From the NCBI GenBank assembly GCA_944989445.1, contig CALYLW010000207.1, forward strand, positions 372,001 to 436,000: a stretch of DNA of 64,000 nucleotides, in the 5' to 3' direction. A program made the position numbers and the translations under genes. Of the stretch, positions 34,701 through 49,700 are shown piece by piece. Origin of the DNA: Ampullaceana balthica (lineage: Eukaryota > Mollusca > Gastropoda > Lymnaeidae). The notes under the pieces are model-generated. The model did no database searches, had not been told where the DNA came from, and saw only the letters and a list, made by a program, of their open reading frames with translations. Positions within the stretch are counted from its first letter, which is position 1, and each line of letters starts with the position of its first letter.

Positions 34701-37700
34701 AATTCATCACTCCTAATTATTTATATTTTATATTAGGGGTCTACCGATAAGTATTTTTGCCGATATTACCGATATTTTTTCTCCGATATGAGTGCCGATA
34801 TGAGTATTTGTTAGGACAAAAACCAGCGGTCATATTTGATGACGTCATTCTTAAATTTATCACTCGTAATTATTTATCTTTAATATTAGGGGACTACCGA
34901 TACGCATTTTTGCCAATATTACCGATATTTTTTTCCGATATGAGTGCCGATAGGGTATTTGTTAGGACAAAAACCAGCGGTCATATTTGATGACGTCATT
35001 CTTAAATCTATCACTCGTAATTATTTATCTTTAATATTAGGGGACTACCGATAGGCATTTTCACCGATATTACCGATATTTTTTTTTCTTCCGATATGAA
35101 TATTTGTTAGGACAAAAACCAGCGGTCTTATTTGATGACATCGATCATTCTTAAATTCATCACTCCTAATTATTTATATTTTATATTAGGGGTCTACCGA
35201 TAAGTATTTTTGCCGATATTACCGATATTTTTTCTCCGATATGAGTGCCGATATGAGTATTTGTTAGGACAAAAATAACAGCGGTCATATTTGATGACGC
35301 CATTCTTAAATTTATCACTCGTAATTATTTATATTTTATAATTAAAGGGGTCTACCGATATCCAGTTTTGCCGAAATACCGATTTTTTTTCCCGAAACGA
35401 AGTTTCCGATGTGTTTACAAGTTCCAGTTCATGACCTACATAGGACTCATAACAAAACGAACCGTCCTTTATAAAAATGTACAAGCATATTAGGTACTCC
35501 TTTTGAAACTTCAACCTTGACTCATAATTATTAATTCTAACCAATAGTTTAATGGCTTTTGCACACGGCCACCTTTTATGAATGAAACAATGAGAACAAA
35601 GTACAATAGTAATATAGTGAAAATGAGGCTGAAGCTTGAATGGTTGCCAATGACAACACGTCTTCACACGGTACATTTTGTTATTCCATACGAAACGAAA
35701 TGTTTAGACATCTGCGATTCTGCGTGCATCTTTGCTATTAGAGCAATTACGGTATACTTGGCATCGGCACTATTTACACAGTATTTCTGAGTATACGAAA
35801 ATCGGCAGATACCTAAACAATATCAAAGCACATGGCACACTGTATCGTGGCTGCACATAATACTAGGACTCTTTTGACTATTTCAATACTGGTATCGGGG
35901 TCGATATATTAATTTGTCGAGATATTGTAAACCTAAATGATAGTTTTTTTGTTTCCGTTTTTTTTTGGGTCAAAATGTCACTTATTATGAAATATCGGTG
36001 ATGTCAATATCGGGACCTTTACAGGCTACCGATACCGATATTGCCGATATCCAGATATCGGTGCCGATATATCAGTAGACCCCTAGTAAAAGTCATGAGG
36101 TTGAAAGAATGGTTGCCAATGGCACATTTTGGTATTTATATAAATTTATATAAGGATTTAGACATCTAAATTTACTATATTATAGAATTAATTCCAAATA
36201 AGAATTAGATCATTTTTTAAATCTATAGCCTATCAAATATTTTAATGTTATCGAGTTATTGTAGTGTCTGCAACTGCAACTATTAAAAAGGGGGCATGGT
36301 CACCCCTTCAGGATTATATGCATTACCCAGATAAAAATGTAACACCATATCCTAGCTTAATATTGGAACACAAGGGAAGAAACGGCTATGTTAAATTTTT
36401 CTAGTTTTGAGATATTCAAGTTTTAAAGTTCAAAATTATACAGATTTCGTATAAATTAACTAAATGGATTTTAATTTTTTAATCAGAGACATAATTTTTT
36501 CATAAAATTTCATTTAGAACATTCAATTTTTGACCCTCTATCAGATACAGGGGATAACTAAAAAATTTCAAAAATGTTACATAACCGTTTCTTCTCTTGA
36601 GGTCTTCATATAGATCTGTTTATAATGCAACTCAATATTTAATGTGAAAAATAACTTTTTGAATTTTAAAAAAATTAAAATTACTCAAAGATGGCCAATA
36701 TACAACAAGGAATTTGTACACTCAGCGTTAACTAAAAATTTAAAAATGAAATGTAGGTCAAGATGTCTAATAGACTGAACGTATGGAAAAAAAATATGTC
36801 AAAGCAGTCTTTTTAAAACTGGTGATTAGTAATTTAGGTTGGTGGTGGGGTCTCAAGATAACCCATGTCAAGTGGCAAATATGGCCCCCTTTTGTGCATA
36901 AGATATTATGGCTTGACAACATAAAAGAATCGATATGACTGATGAGAAAATACTATAAGAGAGCATTTTGTCTTCTAAAACATTGACTTAATAAGGTTGG
37001 AGATAACAAGAGGTCCGGTTCAACTGTATTTGGTAACTTAAATTAAGCTAGAATGCCCAAAACTAAAACTCTAAATTAAAAAAAAACAACAATACAATGC
37101 AACACAGACATGATAAAATTTTTCTCGTCTTTTGAATATTTAAATTAACTTCAAAAATATATTTGCCAGGTAATACCGAAATAGTTGTGTTTTTTGTACC
37201 CCCCCCCAAAAAAAAACAACAAAAAAAAACCTGTAAAATAAAGAGGGATGCAATTATTTTCTTTATAACTAAATAATAACATTAAATATTTCTTGGTTTC
37301 ATTTTAAAAAAAAATAAATCTTAGCCTGGTCTTATTTATAATGTTTTGAAACTATCTTGCATTGTGGAGGAAAGAAGAAACAAAAAAATGTTACAAAAGA
37401 TAAGCGTACAGCAAAGTCATGGTAGGATCCGTGTGAAGCCAGGGTTGAAGTGCCATGATCTTCGCTGCTTACCGTCGTATGCGAGAATACTTCACGGGAT
37501 TTGCGACGACTGCTGTTTCCTTTGCGCTCCGTTGCTGCTCTTTTCATCAACCGTACTGACCTTCTCTTTTTACCTGAAGTATTATGAGGAGTCTGAACGC
37601 AGAAAGAAAAAGGAAAATTTTAATAGTGTAATTTTACATTCAGGTTTCTGCCAAATATAATGTCATTGAAAAATAATAAAATGGCTGGCAAAAATGTGTT

Positions 37701-40700
37701 TGTTTAAAGTAGGGATAAAAAATATAAATACTTTCAAATCTTTCTGTTATAACTTAATGAATGTTTAATTTTCCTTTCATTCATTGTAGGAGTAAAAATG
37801 AATTATTTGAAGTATTTATAGTTTTCAACCAGAGGTCTAGAGGTGAATAAGGGATCTCTTTATACTTTCAAGCTTAAAAATCTGTGTTTTTAACTATTAA
37901 CAGGAGAGCAAAACGAACATTTTTAAAATTAAAAAATCTCATGTAACAAATAACGTTAGCTGCTTATTTTGATATTACAGTCAAACCTCTCATAACGAGT
38001 TTTTCGCATAACGAGCAAAATGTTTTTTTTTAAAATTTGCTCCCTTAATGAGCGAAGATTCACATAACGAGTGACGCAGAAAGGGAAAGTCCCTTTTTTC
38101 CAGGAAATTCATTTGTGAGCCGGCACTTCCGCTCGATTTATTATTCTGTGTTAAGCACTCTGTCTGTTAGCGTATTGTTTTCCTGTGTGATCAACCATTT
38201 TTAAAAATCTTGTATTCAGACAATATTTGTAATTTTTTTTATGTGCAAAGTGTAATAATCTGTGCTGAGAAGTCTTCAAAAAAAAACACAAGAAGACAAT
38301 CATAAGAGAGAAGAAAAGATAACTGTTCTAGCGCGCAACTCCAATCGGCCAGCATCAACAATATTCTCAAGAACAATTAGGGAGATGGATGCTTCAAATG
38401 GAGTGTCAAGAATGTCTAAGATATGGTTACTACACATTTTCTTTCAAATTTTGAAGCGTCTGCAAAAGTGTCTCTGGACAGTTTTCTAGTTAAAAAGGAA
38501 TAATTATTTGTCATAAATTCATATTTTTGTTTCAAATCTAAATTTTATTCTAGTTGATTCACTCTTTAACAATTCATAAGTAATTTTATTGGAATAAATG
38601 TCAATAAATCTTTTTTAAAATGAGTATTTTTTTTTCAGCAGGGAACGGATAATCATTTTTTAACATTTATTTTATGGGAAATATTGTGTGCGTATAAAGA
38701 ATGTTTCGCTCAAGGAGTAAGACTCTGGAACGAATTAAACTCGTTATGAGAGGTTTGACTGTATTAGTAACATCCTTCTTGTTTCCCCACCCTCTTATAT
38801 TATTAAGCTAAGCATTTTAATTCCATTTACCTAAATTAATAATTTTTACATTAATTAACATTGCTACAAATATAAAAAAGATGCTATTCTGTAAATAACT
38901 CAATCTATATTAAATATTTTCAGTTGAGTTACTTGATTAGTAGAACAAAAATTGTAAAGTTAATGTATGCATGCAGGTTAAGCTTCTGTGTACCTTAGGA
39001 GTGTACAGAGGCTGTCTGCCAAATGGCGAGTGCATCACAAGTGTCGAATGATAATTAGGCAATCTGCTAGTAGTGTTAGGAGTCTTTGTCATTTCATTGA
39101 GCTGTCAATTAGGACAAAAAGTTAATTGTTAGCATTGAAAAAAAAGTTAATGTTTTATTTTTAAAATTCACCCTGCTGTATTGCACTTTAACTTGCACAG
39201 AAAATGCTGGACTTGACTCAACCTTAGAAAGATATTATTCATCATTAACAGGAAAAAAAAGGAATGGCAATATGTTTTCTATTGATAATTTCTGGACCCA
39301 TGAGTTCAAGTTAAGATGCATGGAAAATAAGCCATTTTATTTTAGTCAGCAAAAATGAGTCACTTTGGTAACAATGTACTTGTGAGATATTGCATTAATT
39401 TAATGTTTTTATCCCCCACACACCTTTTGATTATAATTATTTTTGAAATTGCTAGTTGGTTTCACACATAACAATTTTTGGTGGTTGTGCCATATAAATT
39501 TAAAATCTGACTGGATTAAATTAAGTCTTTTCACAAATTAAATGTAACTAAATTTTTATAAATAATTATGAGCTAAACAATTACTACCCAAAGAATTGCT
39601 CAGACAATAAGTAGGGTCTTTTAAAATAATTTTCTCAAAATATCAATTACATGCCTTCTTGCAACAGTTTAACAAGATATAATTCAAGAAAACAAGTAGA
39701 AGAATTGTCTATGTGATTTATTCATTATTAAATAATAAACAGTTTTCTTTGAATATTTAAAAATAGTATTTCATGAAAAGTTTATTTAATTTTAAAAACA
39801 CAAAGGTACAGCCATTAAAATTTGTAACTCTCACCAATCAAGGATGGATTATGCACAAAGATAACAAAAACAATAACTGATTTTTCACAAAATTAAAAAA
39901 AAGTACAGTGTAAATTTAAGATAGGTATAAAAAGGGTGACTCAAGACACTAAAAAAAATTGACATTTGCTAATTTTATCATTAAAATTTCTATTTTATAC
40001 ATCTATTTACATTTATTTCATCATTAAATAGCATTTTTTAAAATACAAAATTAGACACAATGAAAAAAATTATTTCATGATTTTTCTTCCATTTTAAATT
40101 TACAAACCTTTCTAGCTTTTAAGGGTGTTCGGCTGGGAGTAGTGACCAAAGGAACCTTTCTTTTACTAGGTGTCTGGGAGACCGATTTACTTCCGTAAAG
40201 CATTTCATCTTGAGTTTGTTTAGCCCGTGCCTTTAGCTGTGGACCAAATTTCTTTAAAATTTAATGGTTAATAAAATAATAAGTTTGTAAATTATGTTTT
40301 GAACTAGAAGCCAGTACCAAAACTCACCAGAGTTTTAAATTTTAAGGCACAACATATTTTTAACCATTATATCAACATTTAGAAGAGAAAACAAATTGGG
40401 ATGTATTGGTACTGACTACACAAGCACTAATGCTTGGGTAAGATAGCTTTAAAAAATTTTTTTTAAAAAGCTATGATCTAGTGTTGGTGCAATTAAAATG
40501 TTTCATATATCTTTATTAATTTTGAACTCTACAATTTAGTACTTTCTATTTCATTGTAGCACACATTCAAATGAGGGGCCAAGATCTTCATAATCTGCTT
40601 TTATTTACTGATGCATAATGCAATTTTTATATTTATTTTACCTAACCTAATTCATTGAAGGAAAATACATTTGAAAAATTTTCCATTTAAATCCCTGTCA

Positions 40701-43700
40701 AATGCTTAATTAATTAACAGTAGAATTAAGAAATTATATACTCCTGGAATGAAATTTCTAAAATTGAATTAATTATTTTCTCAAAGCTGAATATTTTAAT
40801 TTAAATATAAAATAAATACTCTTGATTGTTTCTGCTGCTCCTTTTGTAAATGAAAGTTTTCCCACTGTTTCTCAACATATTGTGGAAACCGCATGCCTTT
40901 AACCAGAAAATCTTTTCCAGTCTCCTTTTCCCACTTTGAAATTGATTCACCAACATCTTCTTCAACCTAAATTCATGAAAAGGCCACAGTATTAGTATTA
41001 GTTTTTAATTATAGATTCAAATTTTTTAATATTTTATTTTCCATTTTTAGAAATAAAATAAGAAACTTTGTGACTTCATACATTTATGGATGCTTTTAAT
41101 TTTACAAGGGTTATATAAAGGATTTAAAAATATAATGATTATACATCTAAGAAAGTAAACAAACCTTAGGCAAATCCTTCATAAGCTTTTTTCGAGCCTT
41201 TTCTTCTTGCAAGAGTTTCCCCCCTCTGTCATTAAAAAATCTGTTGGGATCACTAGCTTTCTCCTAACATAAAGTACAAAAAAAAACCATCGTAAAGTAT
41301 TCAAAATAAAAGAATTCCTAAGAAACAAAATTTAATGAAACATACATCAAGTCATCAGCATTTTAAAATTACAAAAGATAATTAAGTATCAAAATATCAT
41401 TAGGCTTTTAGGCATGTCATATCAATTCAACCTTTACCATAGGGTGCTAAACAGCTGAAATGCTTCTACCCTTAAATTATTTCCCAAACAATTCACCAGT
41501 TTAATAATAGATTGGCATAATTCTTTCCTTTGGTTTTGAAATTGTTTTTGATTCCTAGTGGGCCCTTTTGTCTGGGTCTAGATATGAGCACATCCACACA
41601 TTTTTCTTCTAAAAGTTTAAATGGCCAAATCTAAAATCAAATTCAAGGATTTTTTTTTATTGTTTGCAATTTTTGAAGCTTTCCATGATTTCTTTGCTTT
41701 CTTTTTCCTGGAAACCCTGAATGAAGTAGGGCAGGGGTGGCAAACCTTTATTAGTTTGTGTGACCATATTTTGAAAACTTAAAATACAAAATACACAAAC
41801 AAATTGTGCAATGAAAACAACTAAAATTTGAGCTTTATTTTAAACTAACACGATATATATCTGTATGATATTTGAAAACTTAATGTGTGACAATATTTTG
41901 AAAACTTAATTACTACTAAGTGCCTAGTAGACATACATTTCTTATGAAGTTCTGTTTATTTGCTTTTAGTTTCTCACTAACGAGGCAAATACAATCATTT
42001 TTGATAATTAATACAGCATAATTATTACCCTGAATTGGACCATTTTTTGTTTGAGCAGTAAGAAGTTATTGGTTAAAAAACCGTTTTTATATTCTTCCAT
42101 GACAAGACTTTAAAATTTTCAAGCAGAAAGTTTGTACCTCAAATACAAGCATATTTTCAAACAGTTCCTCTCTTCTTGAAATTTTTTCAAGCAGATCTTT
42201 ATGCAAACTGTAATAATTTCGTAGTTTCTCCAATTCATCCTCATGAGCTTTAAGCAGTTCTTCAGTACAATCAGCTATAGTATAGTATAAATAAAATCAA
42301 ATGACATTAAAATTAAAATAAAAAGCTAACACTAAACATTCATTTAAAAAGTTGCAATATGTATACTGTATACCTGTAATACATATAAGTTCTGATCTTT
42401 AAGGGGAAATCAAGAGATATTTTTTTATATTTTGTTTCTAAAACAATGGAAAAAAAAACTATTAAAAGATTGGCCCGCCAGAGTATATTATGCGGCCCGT
42501 AGGCGTGTACATGTTACGATCTTATGTTGATGTTAATTTTCTTTGTTTAGAATTTTCATTATATTTTAATTTGATTCGAATCTTGGGATATTAAATCCAC
42601 TTTATGGCTACAGAATTGATTCATGATCATTAGTAATTAATTGTTAACATCCTTATTCGAAACTGCATTTCAGCTCAATGGAAGTGGCTTTTGTTTACAT
42701 TTACATATTGGATATTTTGTAAAAATTGTAATTTAAAAGCGAATAGACGTTGATTTAATCATAAGACCTGCCAAAAAAAAAGAAAGATTGAGGACGAATG
42801 TCGTGTTTTTAATGACAAAAGTACTGCTAATTATTGCTTCACGTGCGTTGGGACCAAAGCAGCCTGCTTGCTGTGCAGTGAGTGTGTGAGCGTCTTTAAG
42901 GAGTGCAATTTAAAAAGACACCATCAAACAAAACATTTTAATTTTGGGTACGATTTAACGAACGAAGAGAGAAATGGGAAATGCTAGGATTTGTAATAAT
43001 TTAAAGAAGCAACAAACACTTTTCACAAAACGGTCTTCGATACAAGATGCTGCAACCAAAACCAGTTTGGTGCTGTCCAAAAATATTGTAAAACACTACA
43101 AGTATTTTTCTTACAGCGCGTTCAACAAAAAATGCTTGTCAGATGCACCAAGCATTATGTGTCCAGAACAGGCAACACAAATTTGATAGCATTTAATTAT
43201 CAAGGAAAACTGTAGAATTTGAAAGGAGGTTCTAAGAATTCAAGAACCTGGAACTACTCTTAATATCATCAGTTCGCTATTTAATGCAGAAGCTGATTCA
43301 GCCCCAGAGCATATACAATTAGAGATACATGACTTTCAAGCAGATTATGACATAAAGGAGAAGTTCAAGTCATTTCTTCTGCTGGAGTTTTATGGATGTT
43401 TGCCAGCAGCATTTCCACACTTAAAAAACTTTGCTGCAAAACTTTTGTCCCTATTTGGGTCCACATACATCTGTGAGCAAGCATTTCTTGTATGAAAATA
43501 AACAAGTCTAAGAACAGATCGATACTGACTGACTGCAATGTGAATGCAGTCATGCGAATCACAACCAGTAAACTGGTTCCACAGTTCAAGAACATCATCC
43601 AACGTTTTGAACAGTAACATACTTGTCATTAATTAAAATTGTACTCAATGATCAGCTTGTATGTAAATGACGTTCCTACTTCTTCATAGTCATTATGACA

Positions 43701-46700
43701 GGTAACAATAAACTTTTGTTGGAATAGTTATGAATACAAGTACATGTTTATAATCATTAATTCTAATTTTTATACGTTGTAAATTGTAATTGAAGTAGAC
43801 AAATATATATGCGGCCAGCCTATAAAAACAAAGTTTTGATTGCGACCCTCCGTAGAAAAAGTTTTCCCACCCCTATTCTAAGTAATATTTCAGTAACCAC
43901 AGATGGTGCTCTAGCGATAGTAGGGCGCTATAGGGGTGTTCTTGCATATTTAAAAAATGAGGTGCTGAATGCATTCAGTTAGGGCTGTCAATATTGTTGA
44001 AAAATGCTGTCCGGGTACCCGATCAAAACATGGCATAATTTTCCCTGTCATGACCGCTATAAAATGCTACCTAGCCACCTTCCATGCACCTCATTTCACA
44101 CAGTAGCTACACAGCCGACGTTTTAGGGGCCGTACATATATGACGTCAAGCGATTTTGACAGATTTTTACCCCCCCCCCGTCACAGGTTGTCACAAAAAC
44201 TTAGAACCCAAAATGATGTCTCAAAGCTTTGCGCCCCCCCCCCATTAAAGCCGTACTTCTTTTTTGAAAATGAGCATGTGTCAAATAACTTTATTGTCAT
44301 TTAATTTTGTATTTAATGTGAAGTTGAACTCTAAAAATTGCTACACGCTTAAATACATGTAAAGCGTCATTAAATAAATTGTAAGCAATCAAATATTTCA
44401 GTGGAACTTTTATTTAAAGTTGCGCGTTTTGATGTGACGTCACATTTATTCTTTAAACACATCCCTCCCCCTCGTCACAAATGTGTGACCCCCTCCTCCC
44501 CTAGGTGCCTAACGTCATTTACGGACGGGCCCTTATCCATCTTACACTGTTAGTAACTAATTTATTGACTCAAAAAACTTACAAAATTTGGTGTATTTTT
44601 AAAATCAATTCTTTGGGGCAAGGCACACGCTGTAATGAACACACGAAACACAATCGAATGGAGGGGGGGGTAGATAAACAACATCGACAATCGTAAACCT
44701 AATGTCAGCGTATTTCAAAGATTAAAGTTAGTATCAAAGCATTATTAACAAAATCAATTTTTCAAACCTGTTCAAAGTGCAAATCGTTAAGAAAAGCCAA
44801 ATTCGGTTGAGCTGCAATGCAGTTTCTAATAGATATTTTTACAATTAATGACTAATGATCAATAATCGATTTTGGCGCCATAAACCAATTACATATCTCC
44901 AGATTCGATTCAAATACATGTACTCGTAAAAGATTTTCAGAAATATATCAAAAAATCAACAAATAAAAAAAAAGGTATTTAAAAAAATGAACTTGACATA
45001 AGATCACCTTACGGGCCGCATAATATACTCAGACGGGCCTTGTTGTTTACCCACCCTTGTGTTAGAATAATAAAAAAATTTCTGGAAAGGGGGCAGGAGG
45101 CCAAAAAAGTTTGGGAACCACAGACATATACTAATTTTTATTTAGATCATCATCATCATCAGTCAAGTGACTGTTGCGGTCTTTTGGGGAGGCGCATGGA
45201 CACATCAACAGACAACAATCTCCACATTTGCCTATATTGAGTGGCGGCCAATAATTCATTCAATCTCATCCCTGTCCATTCTTTTATGTTGTCAAGCCAT
45301 TTTTTTCGCCGACGACCTCTTCGCCGGCCCCCTTCTACAGTGCCTTGAATGATTTTTGTCAGGGTATCATGTCCCGGCACATGACCGAACCATGTCTCTT
45401 AATTGTTGTTACTTAGATCAAATAAGCAAAAAACAACACAATGGGCCCCATGAGTGTTACATTAAAAAAAAATTAGCCAGTTACCATCCTGGGAGCGTAC
45501 AAAACAATCTCCCAAAGTTTCATGGCAATCGGATGAATGGTGTAGTAGGTTATAACGGACATGCAGACAGACATACATACTACATACATTTTTATATATA
45601 TAGAAAATAACATAATTTGATTAAGAAATAGTAAAAACATATGTAACCATTTGAAAATGACCAACTAAGATATATAGATGACAATTCCCTTGGGTCATCT
45701 ATTGGTGTTATTTAGCCATTAGGGGCCGTCCATAAAGTATGTCACGCTCCAGGGGGGGGGATGGGGTGTAAGAAAATGTGACAGTTTGAGACAGGGGGGC
45801 CATGTGTGACGTCTCGCTATTTTATATTAAATTTTTAATTTTAATAATAAACAAAAAATTTATTCGAAAGTGTGCCATACTTTTAGGGGGGGGGTGTCCT
45901 AGATTTGTGACAGGGGGAGGGGTGGGGTGTAAAATGGTCAAAAATAGTGTGACGTACTTTATGGACAGCCCCTTATCTGAACTATATTTACATGACCCAA
46001 GACCAAAAAATATTACATCCCAATTGGACCTTTGCTAAAAAATAAAATAAAATAATTATATCCATATCTCCAGAAAAACATTGGTATTCTCTAAGTACAT
46101 ATTAAAAATAAACAAAAAAATATTACCTTTCTTATACGCTGTAAACATGTCCCGCTGTTCATTACTGAAGAAGCACTTTTCATACCATGATACTAACTCA
46201 TTTCTTATGCCATCAATAAATCTTTGCATATTCTGAAACTTTAGAAGCTCACATGCAGCAATCTGTTCTCTCAAAGCTGAAATAACCTTTTTCCCATGAC
46301 CTTCATGATTAAGCTCAAATGCCTCTCTGTCAATGTCAGGAGTTTCCAGTCTATTCCAAAGAGCTTTGAGTTTTTCCCAAAGGTCTGCCGTCTCTTGTTT
46401 CATTTCAGAGTTCTTTTTGGATAGCTAGCAATTGAATAATGAATAAAATTCAATAAGGAGACATCTTCATAACTAAAGCATAATATAACAAGTAACAAAA
46501 ACTTTAGAATTAGAGCTAGAACAGAAGATCCAAATGAACTAACTTTTTTGTTTGCATTGTCAGCATTAATCACGTTACCACCCCCACAAATCATAAGTCT
46601 TATGCCTTACCTCCTCCCACAACCGTTTTATGTCTTCCATGTTTTTTGTGGACAAACTTAAATGATCATCATCTTCACATATCAGATCACGACCTAATGT

Positions 46701-49700
46701 AGTATCTGGGTCATTCTCCATAGTATGATACAACTCAATAATTTTTGCTTTTGTTGAAACTAATTCTGCATATCGTTTGTCCTAGCAGAGAAAAATTATT
46801 GTTAGTATTTGACATTTTGTAAAGCTTGAATCATTCAAAAGAAATCACATTAAATTTAGAGCAACCATTATTGCTTGAAAACTTTATCTTAGATCTGTTT
46901 ATGATTTAATTATGAATGAGTTTTTGCATTTAAAAAATACAAAACAAAAACACCTTTAATTTTAAGAGCAAAAAATGAAGACATTTTCATGAACTTAACA
47001 TAAAATACAGGTACTTTAATTTTACTTTCAGTTTAAGCATTTTAATCTCTTGTTTTCTAGTTATGTTTCATGTGTTTAACAATTGAAGGCTAATTATAAA
47101 GAATTTCAAGATACCACATAATGCAGTCTGAACTGAAATGATTAATATCTTGAAAAATAACTTTAGAGTGGTTAGCAGAAAAATTCAGGCACTCATCACT
47201 TACTCTTTCTGCATTTAAATTGACAACATGCTTTTCCATCTCTTTAAGTTGTTCTAGAGTTGGCACCGTCCCAGAGGGAATATAATATGGAGTTGTTAAC
47301 ATGACATCACATAAGTACTGATCTCGGGTATGCAATTCTTTGTATTTGTTTAGTCTATCATTCTTTTCTTTGTTCATAGTCTCAACTCTTTGCCGTAAAA
47401 TCTTTTCTTTTTGCACCATGGTCATATTTCCTGGTAACTGATGAAAGTATATTTCAATGACAAAAAAAAGTTATGAACTCATACTGGTACATTTAAATTT
47501 ACAGGATTCATGCCCCAAATATAAAATAAAAATCCTGTAGTTTTTCCAGAAGACAGAGAGAGTGAGTGAGAGAGAAAGAAGAGTATTATAGTACATATTA
47601 AAAAAAATTAAATCGGCTCAAAAACTGAGAATCAACCCAGTGCCAAGAAAAAAAAAGGAGTGAAACATACTCCCCTCTGACACTCCGTAAAAATATAATT
47701 TCAGGACATTTAAAGAGTAATGTCATGTTACATTTCTAGAAGCTAAGGAACCCTCATTTAAAAAAATTAAAGTTTAACATAAAACATGAGTTAAAAGCAC
47801 ACAAAAGAAATGGAATAGTTTTATACTTCCCTGAGGTAAGTTGGAAAAACTAAAATGTGTTTATCTCAACCAACTACCGACTCTATAAAAAGGACAAGCC
47901 ATCTGTATTCTTTTTTTATATATAAGAATTTGTCATTATAATTATGCCTTATGGCCGTCAAATATTCAATCAGCTAATAAATTGAATTAAAAAATGCACT
48001 CACTTTCACTTGAGGGAGCGAAAGCTCATCACAAAGTTGAGATAACTTCTCTGAAAAATCTTCAATTGTCTTTTCAACTTTATTCATCAGAAGGACCTCC
48101 TCTTTCACCATGTCTTGCATGAGATTTCTTACATGTATGACTGCAGTGTCTCCTCTGGCTTTTTTCTGGCTCTCATCAATTCCCATTTTATCCCAAATCC
48201 GATACAGGTCTTGAAGTGAAGTGTCAATAACTTTTGAGAAAGCAAACCGAGTTTGCTCCCGGCACGGGCTGGTATTACTATAAATAATAAAGAAACCCAA
48301 AATCATTTTATTTTATCTTAAAAGAATCTATCATAAGAAGTTCTTTTTAAAGTGTCAGCATTAATAAATTTGTAAGTGCCTTTTACAGATTAAATAAGCC
48401 ATTTTCCAATAAATAACTAAACAATTTTTAAAAATTAGCTATAGTACCAGTGATTTTTCACTCTGCACTGTATGTTTCTGATAAACATATGAAAATAAAA
48501 TAGATCAACTCCATTTTGAGTTAAATGTATATTATTTTGTATATACAATTTACTTATTTTTAATGGCAAATAGGGACAATAGTAAATATGAGCTTCACAA
48601 CTATTAATTTTATAACCTAACTTTAAATTTCAATTGATAGGACCAGTTAAATTAGCCTTTGTAATCAATTTAAAAATGCCCTATTTTTTTTTATCATTGT
48701 TGATGAGGGTCTACAAACATCAAATTCATAATGCTTGAGTAGAATGTAGAATTTAATAGGCCTAGATAGAAAGATAGCCTTTGACCTAATCCTTTATTTT
48801 ATTTCAACTTAGATACACGTACCGTACATAATTGTTCGCAAGCCGACCTTTTTTGGACAAAATCTAGGGGGAAAAGTGTGTGTGTGTGTGTGTGTGGGGG
48901 GGTCGGCTTATGAACGAACAGGCTATAGAACGAGTATATACGGTAGTTTATAATTAAAATTTCCTATTTCAATTTTTTGAACATTTTTATGTAATTGGAC
49001 GCTCTGTGTCTTTGGTTTGTTAATTGTTGCTTTTAATTATTTAGCAATACATCTAGTTTTTTTAAATTATATGGCTTTCTCCACCCGACGAAATAATAAT
49101 TGCTTCCATTTATAAGTCACAAGAGTTGTGCCAGTACAAGCAGTTGAAGAATTGCCTAAGTCCTGAGACACTGTTGAACCATCAAATGTTTTCTGTACTT
49201 ATCTTAAAGGAACTGAATCTTCTCAGATGAAGACAACCCCACTAAAGGTTACAAGAACAAGTGCTTTTATATCACAGACCAGAAGCCATCGAACATGATT
49301 ATTTCCTCCATGAGGAGCGATGGCCAATTGACAACCTAACCAAAAGTGCAAGGCGTTGGGGAATGGGTACACTGCTGCAAGAAATTAATTAATTAGCTTC
49401 ATAACCCAACACTTATTCCAAAAATTCGAATCCTATATATTATTCATTAAATGTCTGCCTCCATCTTCAAAACACCGGATGTTTAAGGCTGTGCCACATA
49501 TTAAACATGATGGATGATTATTCAAAGATTATTGCAGAAACATTTTAAAAGAGAACTGATTTATGGTCTTATTGGTAAGCTGATGGACTGCAGAGCTGAT
49601 GGTTCAAGTACAATTTCTAGTTAAGTTCTGTTTGTTAGATTTATTTTTCCTTTTTTGATTCAAGTTCATTATATGTAATATTTTATAAATTTTTAGGTAC

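Noticed and set aside
34452..35400. CRISPR-like regular repeats
   Set aside because: The whole unit repeats without variable spacers, lies inside a hAT with an 8-base duplication, and the genome is eukaryotic.
37346..37660. 104-codon plus-strand ORF
   Set aside because: It is the opposite strand of PRC1 exon 11 and has no recognisable motif.
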